Made by a program: the position numbers and the translations under genes
Notes under the pieces: model-generated
The model's database searches: none
What the model was told of the DNA's origin: nothing
The model's input: the letters and a program-made list of their open reading frames with translations, nothing else
Source of the DNA: Cheilinus undulatus
Taxonomy: Eukaryota > Chordata > Actinopteri > Labriformes > Labridae
Length of the DNA: 64,000 bases
Assembly (NCBI RefSeq): GCF_018320785.1
Contig: NC_054876.1
Coordinates: forward strand, 6,546,207-6,610,206
Direction of reading: 5' to 3'
Shown here: positions 42,601 to 54,600 of the stretch, in pieces
Layout: each line of letters starts with the position of its first letter
How positions within the stretch are numbered: the stretch's first letter is position 1

Positions 42601-45600
42601 AGAGACAAACTTGGTATTTAAAGGTAAGAATGACCTGCCTGTGCAAGTTTGTATGAGTCCAAAGAAGGAGAATCATGGCGCCCTGTTTGTGTCAGCGTCT
42701 GATTAATTGCACGGCCTGAACACTGTACTGCACTGCAGCGTTTTGTTGTGTGGTGTGCGGGTGGGTCTGTCCCTTCGTTTAACACGCACAAAGGCCGTTT
42801 GTTCAAACAGAATGAGCCACTGTTGCAGAGTTACGTGAACATTGTTCCTTTTCTGCCTCCAGATGATGAAAATGAAGCGTGTTCAGGCTGGACAGTCGAG
42901 TCTGAAGCTGCTTTAGATCACAAAACATTTGACTTTAGATACTGCTGCGTCAGGAGACACTTTTTAAAAGTTCAAGCACAGCAGTGGTTCTAAACTAGCT
43001 AGCCTCAGGACCCATCTCACCTTTATGATGATAAACCATGTCTCTGTTTTTAAAAAAATCTAACAGTTGTAATAAACAATGTCATTTTGACCTGAAAAAG
43101 TACAAAACACCCCTGTATGTCTTCTCAATGGCTTCATAACTGACATGAGTCTCTTATGTCCTAAAAGATCCAATATTTCATGTATTTTGTGTCACATTTC
43201 TGTCAGGCTCTGCTAAGATGCCATAAAAATATAAGCATACAGACTTTTAAGACAACAGGGAAATGGCAGTCTGCAGTCGATGCCCTACTTCCTCCCTATT
43301 CTTCCCTAAAAATCCCTGTAGAACAAAGACTTTTCGGGCCCCAACCCTCCAGTTAAGAACCATAGATGTGTTTTATTCTATATACAGTAGAGATATTTGC
43401 ATTTAACTTCAGGGTGTTTTCACATTAGGTATAATTCTCTGTACTGTACTGGACTCTCTTTCCACCTTCCCTGCTTGTCTGCTTTCACATCTCTCATTCA
43501 CCAATGTCTCCCATAGAGTTCTCCTAAATTTGTTCTTAAGAGAGTTTCCTAGAGAAACCTATGTGGTATTCATGGCACATTCTTAAACTGCTGAATTGTT
43601 TTCACCTGTGTTCTTAAACTGATGAATGTCCGGTGCTCTTAAAGCAGAAGCACATACACATTTCTCCTAATTAGTAGGGGTGGGCATCACTAGTGGCTCC
43701 ACGATACGATACTTGGGTCAGGATTCTATATTATTGCGATTTTAAACACAGTGTTTGCAATACAGTGAGTATTGCGATACCATATATTGCGATCTATACA
43801 ATTTTTTCAACTGTTTAGCTAATTCAGCATTAGCTTTGCCCTCATGTTTGTTGTATTTCCACAGTATTTTATTTTCACGTAGCACTTCTTGCAAACCTCA
43901 TGTGTCATGCCCATCTCATTCGTGCTCTGCTTGCATTCCTGCCCTTCTCCTGGTGCTGCCGGTTTGTTGTTCTAACTTTCTCCTGCTTTATGACTGCCAC
44001 CTCTGCCGACTTCACTGAACAAACAATTGGTTTTATCTTGCCGTTATCATAGACTTCAGTTCATATTAGCAATTAATTTGAAAAAATCGATAATTGGTAG
44101 AAGAGACGATACGATATATCACCAGACAAAATATCGCAATACTATGCTGTATTGATTTTTTTCTCCCTCCCTTACTAATTAGCATAGATAAACACCCCTT
44201 TGATGCCCATATAAGGACATGAGACTGCAGGGCAGTGTGCAAACACGGAAGGTCCACAGGAGTGAGAGGACAAGAAGCAAGATATCAGCAACATTTGAAT
44301 TCAAATAGACTGGAAACACCAAAAAAGAATATTTGGTATTTAGCACCAGAAGCAGATATTAGACATATGCAACAAAACATTAGTTGTGTGAAATCACTGG
44401 TTCAGACAGTACTTTCATCAGAAAGCAGTATGCTTTATGCTCTAATAAGAAGGGGAGGCATCCAACATGAGTGAAAAAAATACAGTTCAATTGGGCGTGT
44501 TTTTTTTTTCAAATTAAAACTTATTCCTAATTTTTATTAAATATTATAATATAAATAAATAAATATATATAAATATAAATATAAAAATTATTATAATTTA
44601 TTTAACTTCCTTCTGCACACATACAGATGTGAAGATAGGTTTTTATTTTTTAGATAAATGTCTAATGATGAAACTCCAACTCATCAGCTAAATTCACATA
44701 ATTTATCATTTTACAGTTAAGATCAAACACTGCATGTTTGAAATAATACTTCACCATATTATAGTCATGTATTTGTGCAGATTATTATTATATATAGTTT
44801 TAAATTGATAAAAATGTTGTTAAATAGAATAAAAATTTATATTTAGCTGTATAATTCCCAGTCAAACATATTTGGGTGGTGATGAGTGTCAAATTAAACA
44901 TGTTTTCCTGTCATATCAGCGCACAAATGTTGGACAGAGTACTCTGGAGTATTCTTAGATTTTGTTTGAAGAACAAATCAGAGATAAGGAGAATTTGGTG
45001 AATGTCAGAAATTCTGAAAACTGCCTGGGAGGGTTTTAAGAACAGATTTCTTCCTAAGAACGGTCAGTGGTTGATGGAGGTTTTCTTGTAGTTGGTCTGG
45101 TTTTTGCTCCTTGTTGACAATGGCCTAGATCCTGCAGGCTACTTTGGATGTTTTTCATCAGTCAACAACAACCCTCTTCCATTTCTGTTGTGCAGCTCAG
45201 ACATCGCTCCTTACTGTGCACATGTGATTGGTTTCAGAGATAGAAGACAGAACTGTAGTGCAGCTGTAGTATCCAGCACTCATGTGTCATTGTGTTCTCA
45301 TCTCCTGTGGTCCATGCCTGAGTTTGGCCTGAGTGATATGACCTAAATTAACAGGATTTTTCTTACCTGCATGGTAAGGATATTATATTGCAGTATTATG
45401 AAATTGACAGAGGTTGCCCTTGTAAATGCATATTCAGGTGTTAAAACCCCCTCCTCCCCCTAAATCAAGCCTGGGATGGCAGACTGAACCCATGTCTAAG
45501 ATCACATAAAGACATTTTTACTCAATCCTGTTCAATTCTTTATGACTGAACCTGTAGTTATAAGTTTAATTTCTCTGTGTGTCAAGCAAACAACAACTAA

Positions 45601-48600
45601 TGACTTTTCTAGTGAAAAACAGAAGTGAAGTGTGTGACATCCATTTTACTTACTGGTGAGTTAACACAGCTACAGAGTTTGACCTTGTTTAACACCAACG
45701 CCTGCTTCTTTAAATCATCATGAACTTAAAAAGTCATGACTTAAACACACCTTTAAACAGATTTTTTTTTTAGCCAGAATAAGATGAATCACTGCAGCGC
45801 TGGGATAAATATAAACTGAGTTGATCCATTGCAGCTCGTAGTGTGTGTTAAAGCCCCAGACAGCCAGACAGAGAGCCTTTGCAAAGCAAGGACACTTGTT
45901 ATGTTGCTGTTATTACAGATAGAGAGGCAACAACATACATTTTACCTGTTAACTGCAAGTTAATTACAACTGCACATGTGGGTGACTTTAGGTTAGTTAC
46001 CTGGCTGTTTGTAATGCTGGCGTAAAACATGCTGAGTCAGACTGAGCTGTTATATCTTATAACATCTTAGCATCTTATCTTATTATATCTTAGCAGTTAT
46101 ATCTTGCTGAGTTGAGCCTAAATTCAGTCTCATAAAAAAACTTAGTGCAGCTGCTCTAACAGAGCAGTATGTTTACAATCAGGGCATACTTTATCCTCAC
46201 ACTGTGCTCTGAACGTTGGCCCTCTTGCTCATACATTCCTCTCTGTCTGTAGTACACACCATCTGTACGAGCCCTCCCTGCAGCCACCAGTGTGGTTCAT
46301 CTGCAGCTGGGGATTTTGGGTCAGAAAAGTCAAAAAAGAACAAGAAGGCCACAATATTTTTACTGCTTAAGTGAGACCGGATGTATTAAATAATCCCAGT
46401 AATAGTGGCGTCATCTAGGTGAAATTCATGTACTTGACCTTGTCAAATATTTCCACACACTAAGCCCAAGACAGGACAGTTTTAGGACAACACGAGGGAA
46501 CAGTTGCGGCAGTGTGAACCGAGCTGTTGCATCACATTAGACTGTCTGTTTGCAGTGATTTATTTGTATTAAATTGCCAACAGCTGGTTTTTGCAGACAG
46601 ATAAAAAAACTAATGGTAGATGGAAATCTCATTTTGAAAGGCTTTAAATACAAATGTTTGGTCAAAGCAGAATAGTTTGTTAGATAAAATCATGCTGTGA
46701 CTTTTGGGAATTATAACATCTATGTCTTTTTTAAAGGGATATCTCATGATTTTTAAAGTCGGACTGTATGAGGTGCTCGGCTATAGTAGCGGCGTTAGCC
46801 TCCATTGATTTCTGTGAAAGTTGATCTGTGGTTATTAAGAGCTCAGAGAGATCTGCAGTATAATGACTGTAGATGGGAACGTTTTATCCACGCAGTTTAA
46901 CGAGTTTTACGTAAAAATGGGCCAAGAAAATATGTTGGCTCCCTGTACGCTGTGTCGAAAACGCACAAAACACTATATTTCTCCCAAAAAACCAACTCTG
47001 TGTCAGGCACTAATTTACGATGCAGTTTTCTGGATTTTGTCTCCTTCCACCTCTGCGCACTGATCCTCTGATCAGCTGTGTTGGTCTACGGGCTTCTACA
47101 GGGATACTAACACCCCACCGAGCTAAAACAAAGATAATATGAGTCTTTCGCGTTACCTGGTGGTGTAGGTGTGGAAAATGCAAACCCATGCTCAGGACCT
47201 CCCCTGCTAAAAACTTTGAAATGAAGTTTCTCTGCTCTCTCTTTCAGCCCGCTGACTCTCCATCTGTAGAAGTTCTTCTTCAGTATGCTCCGGTTCATAC
47301 AAATATCCTCTCGTATCCACAGTAAACGGCACATCATCATCACAGGAGTCAAAATCAAACATGTTTATGCAGCACCGCCAACTTCAGCCAACACATAGCA
47401 GCAAATAAACCATGATTTCTAACACCAAACGTGTGGCACATCTCCTGTATTATCTTGTTTAATATGAGCACAGAGAGGTGCTTTAAAGAGTGCTTACTTT
47501 AATCAGGGATGGTGGAGCTGGAGTAAAATCACATCCAGATGCACCAAATACATTTCCCTGTGGGTGTGTTTCAACATACTCCAGTTTTTTCCAACTCTGT
47601 CATGTTCTCTCTTAGCTATAAAGAAAAACCAGACTCATGAGCCCGGTGCAGTTTCTGTCTTTAACTGTGTGTTTGAGAGTGAAGGTCATCTCGTCTTCAG
47701 CGTTGTGGTGGAGTGAGTGTATGTGTTAAACAGAAAAAGTGATGTAGTGGATGGGCATGGTGAGGGCAAAACTCAAGCGAAAGGCTCACTCAGTTTTGGA
47801 TTTTATAGAAAATCTGCACAAATTTATGATTTTGTTATGGCACCAGTTCCAAAACCAGTACACCCAAGAAGTCTGCTGAGAATTATCAAGGGAAACTTCA
47901 GCAATGCTGTGGCGTGGAAATCAACACAGACAGACCACCAGTTATAGTAGTGAGATAAATTGTAAATACTGTGTTTATTCGTGCATATTTATTTTGTGTC
48001 ATTATGTGTTTACTCCAGGAAGCTGACATGCCTGAGGAGCTGAACATCGACGGTTTGATCGATCTGCCAAATGATGAGGAACGAATCAAAGAGTTAAAGG
48101 TAATATCACCTAAAGGGTTAAACTTTAGGAGATGCTGATTATGAATGAGGAAGAGGATTTTATAGGGATATTTTCTGAATTGTAAATCATCCATCCACTT
48201 TCTATACCGCATTTCCTGTTGGGGGTCGGGGGTGGGCTGAAGCCTATCCCAGCTGTCATTGGGCGAGAGGCGGGGTACACCCTGGACTGGCCACCAGTCA
48301 ACCCCAGGGACAGACAACCAGGCACATTCACATTCACACCTACGGCCAATTATAGAGTCACCAGTTAACCTAATGAGCATGATTTTGGTGGTGGGAGGGA
48401 GCCGGAGTACCAGGAGATAACCCACACATGCACTGGGAGAACATGCAAACTCCACACAGAAAGGCCCTGAGCGGGAAGCGAACCAGGGACCTTCTTGCTG
48501 TGAGGCAACAGCGCTAACCCTGTGCTGCCGTGCAGCCCACTGTGAATTATGTATATCATTATCAAAGAGTTTGGCATCGGTCAATACAGTTCAGCATGTT

Positions 48601-51600
48601 TAGAAGATCTGTTACCATTGTGCAATGTTTATAACTAGACCTGACTCCATCAGTTAGTTACAGTTCAATCCAGAATCTATGTTGACAATCATGTAGGAGA
48701 GCAGGTGTTATGTTCCTAAAATGTTCCATTCACCTGAAAGTGTCAGTGGTTGTGGTAGTTGCAACCCTGTTTAAAACAGAACATTTCTTTGTTGTGTCTA
48801 AGATCAGAGGTCCTTAACTTTTTAGGCATGAGGAGCCGACACCATCTCCTGAACATCAAATCCTGACCCAAAATTCATACATTTCTGAATATTATTCAAA
48901 TGTTTTAATGAAAAATTGGGCAGTCTTGACTTGGAATAGATGAAAGAAAGTGATGGAACCAAGACCTGGAGACATTATCTCAAAATTTTTGAGTTTACAA
49001 ATGATAAATTTAAGAGGAAAAAAAACAACTTTTTAAAAAATATTTTAGAAAGTTATAAATCTCGACTTTACACTCTTGAAAATGTCAAAGTCATAAACTG
49101 AACAGAGACCTTAGATAGCCCCAGTTTACAGAAATGTCTCTTCCACTGTAATGATAATGCACCGTCAGACTAAACAGACGAAGGTTGCCAAAAATATGGT
49201 TGTGTTTAATTAGAAATACAAACAGCTATGCTGTATCAGATCCATTTTTCTGAGCTCACTGAAGACATTCTAGTTTAATGTAAACAGTACTCAATCATTC
49301 TGAGTGTTTTTTTGTCATTGCATCTAAATTATTTGACAATCATCCCTTAATCTGCAGAGTTTTCCCAGAATGCCTTTGGGAATTAGACACTTTTGCACCA
49401 TGTGTGAAGTCACTGACTCAGTGAGAGAAGTCCCACCTGTGGGGTTAAACAATAATATATAGTGAATAATGGAAGAGGATTTCCTGGATCAGTGTGCTCT
49501 TCTAACTCGTGGGGCTTTTCCATGGAGCAGCTCGGCTCGAGTTGGCCATGAGTCAAAGTGGAAAAGCCCAGCTAGTCACTACCATGGGTGGCCTTAATGT
49601 TCAAGATTAGAGCATGCAATAGGAATAAGGGAAAATTGTGGTGGATGAAGACCACGTAGCTTTATGAAAATACTTAAACATGCTGTTTTGAGATGGATTT
49701 AAAGTATCCACTGTTTATTTTAACTTTAAAACATTGAAACAACCTCACATTAATGTACAGTTAAATATTACTCAACAAAACGTATTTCCAGTGCTTTAAA
49801 ACTTTGACGTAATCAGTTTCGACAAAACATTTGAGCAGTTTCAACTCTTAGTGTAATAATGTGATGATTCTGGGCTAAAGTCACAGAAAAAGTCCTTTCT
49901 TATTGCCCTGTTAAAAGTTTAATTTGATTAGACTCTGAACCGAAGGACTTGTGCAAGAAAAAAAAGCTTAATCTGGTTGGATTTTCTTTCAAGCAATAGA
50001 CGATTGTAAATGTAAGACTTTTTAAACTAAAAAATATGGACTTTTTAATGAAAAATAAACAGATCCTTTAATTTTTTCAAGAATTGCCCCAACATGCTGT
50101 CGTAAAAACTACACAAAGGGACCCTTAAGTTTTCTACATCTGTTAAGACAACTTCACATGTATGAAACTTTCAGTCACCAGTTAGCACGGTCACACTTTT
50201 GTTATAAAACGATAAATCCTACTTTTAATGTCCATGTTGATTTGCAGTTATCTGTCTTTCTGCTCATTCTAAGTCTGATGGTGTATGACGCTAACTTGGG
50301 TACATACACCCTTCCTGATTTAGGAAATAAGTCTAACATTTGGCACACTTAGCATAGATGTTGGGTGATGCATTCTCTTACCCAGGGACCCAGGGATTCA
50401 CAGCGCATCTTAGCACTTTTCTTTTGTGGTAAGAACCATAATCAAACTGTCTGCTGTTGAAAATACATTTCTGATAAAATAGTTCTATGGATTTTTGGAC
50501 ATTTTGTTTCAGTTTAGTATCACCTCTACTTTTCACTGTTCATAAATTAATAAAAGTGGACTGTGATACTCTAATATTTGTTTTTAAAATGTCAAAAATG
50601 AATGCGTAATTTTGTGGCTCTTCATAACTGTAACTCTCTTTTGTTTGCAGGAGCTTTTTCAGAATTGCAGAAGAAACACAGAGGTAGGTGTAAACTCAGA
50701 TAGTGTGTTTCTGACTGGATCTGTGGCATCATGGGAACTCTTTAAACATGCAAATACACATGTAAACCTGAATACACACACTGACATACACTGTGGTCAC
50801 ATGCAGCTAAACAATCTCTGAATCTTCTGAAATCTCGTCCCAGAGTTGCTCCACACACGACAACAATGTGTCTCTGTGTCTCCTGCATTTCTGTCCACAT
50901 TGTGAGCCGAAACAAAGAGTCTTTGGACTCAGACGCCGTCCTCGCTGTGGTCTGACCAGAGATGCAAACACAGGCAAAAGAGCAGGGAGGGTCAGCGAGG
51001 CTGCAGCTTCTCTGTTAAGCTGTAGCTTCTGTTTATTCTGCTTTTAAACAAAAGAAGCATTAGAACAAATGAAAGGATAAGAAAATCACAGGAGGGAGAT
51101 TTGTCTGGTATCTCAGGAGTCATTCAGGAAACATGCAGCCATCTTAACAAGCTAGGAAGTATCTTCCCCTAAGGATGTCCCTAAGTGGACAGTCATTCGT
51201 GCATTTGCTACAAAAACCAGTGTATAACTGGCGCTTTTTTAAGATTTATTTTGGAGCTTTTAATCCCTTTATTAAGAGATGTGGGAAACAGGGATGAAAG
51301 AGTGGGAAAGAAAAATAGAGGAAAAGAGCCACAGGCAGGACCTGAACCAAGGCCACTTTTAATACCTGTTTTTTCATCTAAACAGCTGGCTGTGGCTCAT
51401 ATATAAGAAGGACTTACAACACACTGCATGAGACCTAATGTGATTAGAAGTTCATCCGTGATTGTGCTTAAATACAGTACATAATGACATGGACCACACT
51501 GGCAGGGTTTGGTGCCACTTCTTAACTACTTCATTCCTCATTAGGTCATAACTGTGCAGTTACAGAAAACATGGAGTATATCTTTAAGTAGATAAACCTT

Positions 51601-54600
51601 TGGGAGCTTTGGTTTGACAGAGAACAGTCCTCTGTAAGGACAACAGGTGTCAGGAAAGGAGGTCAGAGTGACTCTCAGGCTGTGAGTCCGTCTCATCACT
51701 GCAGTCCGAAAGCTTGACTATTGTACTGTAGTTTAAAGATGCACAAACTCCATAGTGCAAATACAGGTGATACTAAAAGAGCAACACATCTGCACAGAAG
51801 CTGCAGGACAGAATGGAACTCCTTTCTCTGGAGTTCAGTTTAAACCTACAGTAGGTTCTTTGCAGATGATGCCACACAGCAGAGAATTCTCCACGGGGGC
51901 GAGAAGTGATTACAGAGAAACTCTACTGTAAAGGCCATGTTTTTAGCTGTAAAAAAAGTTTTAAAATCTCACATAGAAAAGGTAGAAGGCAAGAATTGAA
52001 AAAGTCTCCATCAAAAGCCTGGACACTACAGTCATGTATGTCCAATTTCCACAAAGCGGTCCGGTTTCGTTTGCTCCAGTACTGTCATTAAACTCTGATC
52101 TCACCCGTGTTTCCTCAGCTGATGTCCACCTCATCAGCCTCCAGCCTCACACATTACAGGAAATCCATCTCTGATCCAGATCATTTGGCTCAGCTCAGTA
52201 GAGATGGTTGTTTGGCACCTTACAGGCTTCTGTGGGTCCAGATTGGCTTTTAAAATGTGGATTAGATAAGGATGGAGGAAAGGAAACTGGCACTCAAATA
52301 GGAGCTAGCTACTCCAGCTCACATTAAAGAGCCGTTTCATGGAATGGTTGGTTTGTGAACGGCAACTCTTTACTCGGTCGCTTGACCTACAAGGTTTATT
52401 TGGCTGATAGTGCATCACAGTCTTAATTAAAAGCATGTTTGTGACAAAATGGGGGATTTTATTAAGTGGCTCGGCTAGCCACAGAGCTCAGTACAAGACT
52501 CCTCTAGACTCTTGTCTCCCTTCATTTGGCTAGACGATGGTAGGAGGTCTGCAGGACTGAGTAATTTGCGAAATAGGTCACCCCAATGCCAGGTAAATCT
52601 CTTAAACTGTGGTAAAAATCACTCTTTTGTAAAGTGTAGGGATCATATTCAGTGTATGTAGAAATTTTCTGATGATCATTGCTGCACAGATCTATTTAGA
52701 GGTGTGAACTTTTCTCAGTTCCCCTTTATTTTGAATGGATATCTTAAAACACCTACATCAGGACTAGTAATTACTGTTTATTTTCTCAGGATCTTGACTG
52801 ATTAATCCTGTACTATCAGAGTTAAAAAGCACAAAAATAACACAGAAATAGGATTAACTTTCCTCATTCGTTTTAACTGTAGCAGCACAGGAGGTCGTGG
52901 TCACAATGACCAGACTGTTGTTTTGTTTAGATCACCAGAAAATGATCTAATTAGCACAAGAAAATAATCTTTATTTCCAAAGATAATGTCATCCAGATGT
53001 GTCCAAACTTTGCCATGCCAAGGACTCCCTAAAGTCTTGGGTTAGGGTTGTTTCTTATTTAGAATCCAAAGACAGTTAAAGATAATGGACTTTTCAATAA
53101 GCAGCAATTAATTACACTTTTAAAGAGATATATTAAAGCGTTAATGCCACAAACGTTATGAGTTGTTACTCAGTATTTGTACACTCAATATTTATAGTTG
53201 CATTCCCTCTTTTTCCTTTAGAAATGTATCCAATTTTTAACAAAACCCCCTCTTTAATATCAACGTTAAAATAGATTTCTACAAAGTCATGCCAATTGAA
53301 TAAAAATATGTAGGTTAAAATAAGTAAGTGAATAAATACTGACAGACCTAATTCAACAGAGGTTCATCCAACTGGGACTAGTAGTCTCACAGTTAGGGAA
53401 ATGGGAATCACCTGAGTGCAGTGAATGTGTCTCAGTGATTGTAATATAAAGACATCTGTGTTTGGAAGGTTAATCAGTTTTCCTGGCTACCATTACACCA
53501 TGAAGACAAAATAAGAGAGGCCACCTAGGCACCTATGACTACTCTGAAGGAGTTCCAAGCTTCAGCAGCTGAGATGGGAGAGACTCTGCAGACAACAACT
53601 GTTGGCTGGGTACTTCAGTGATCAAAGCTTTATGGGAGAAAAAAAAATGGAAAAGAGAAAGCCACTACTGAAGAAAACCTGGATTAAATCTGGACTAGAG
53701 TTCACCAAAAGGCATGTGGATGACTTCATGGTCAAGTGGAAGAAAGGTATTTAGTCTGATGAGACCACAATGGAGCTTTTTGGCAATCAGACAAGACGCC
53801 AAACGCTGCTGTGGGGATTGCTTCTTGGCAGCCAACCCAGGAAGGCTTTTAAAATTAGAGGCTAAAATGGATGTGCCAAATTATAGGAAAATCCTGGAGG
53901 ACAATCTAATTTTGTCTGTAAGAGAACTACGGCCTGGGAGAAGATTTATTTTCCAGGAAGACAGTGACCCAAAGCAAACAGAGAAAGCTACATAGAAATG
54001 GTTTAAAGACAACAAGCTGAATGTTCTGGAGTTGCTGAGCCCAGACCTCAGTCCAATAGAGAATTTGTGGCGGGGCTTGAAAGGGCTGTTCACACCTGAT
54101 CCCTGTGCAACCTGACAGAGCTTGAGCATGCAAAGAAGAATGGAGTAAAATTGTTGTGTTCAGATGCATAAGCCTGATTGAGAACTATCCACACAGACTT
54201 AGGGCTGTGATTGCAGCCAGAGGTAACTTTTCTAAACACTGACTTGAAGGGGGTGAATATTTATGCAGTCACTTATTTTACATTATATATTTAATTACAT
54301 CCCTTCGTAGAAATCTGTTTTCACTTTGAAATTAAATAGGTCTTTGTGTATTATTATTATTATTTTGTAAAAGAAAAGAAAAGCAACATTTATTTATAAA
54401 ATGAATAGATAAAACCTTACTTTTTATATGTTCTGTTTAATAGGAAATCTAGCCTTGATATCCAGAGGAAAGAAAGTTCAGAAAACAATTGGAAATCTCA
54501 TATCATCACAGAAAAATCTTGTAAACATGTTTACAGGCTTAGGGCTTCAGAAGTTGATGAACAACACCAAAAAAGGAATTCTGCTTGTACACTTAAAGGA

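Noticed and set aside
47898..48584. 228-codon minus-strand ORF, the longest open frame in the window after the dlc tail
   Set aside because: Runs antisense through ppp1r14a exon 2 and a dispersed repeat shared with 40925-41225; no recognisable domain.
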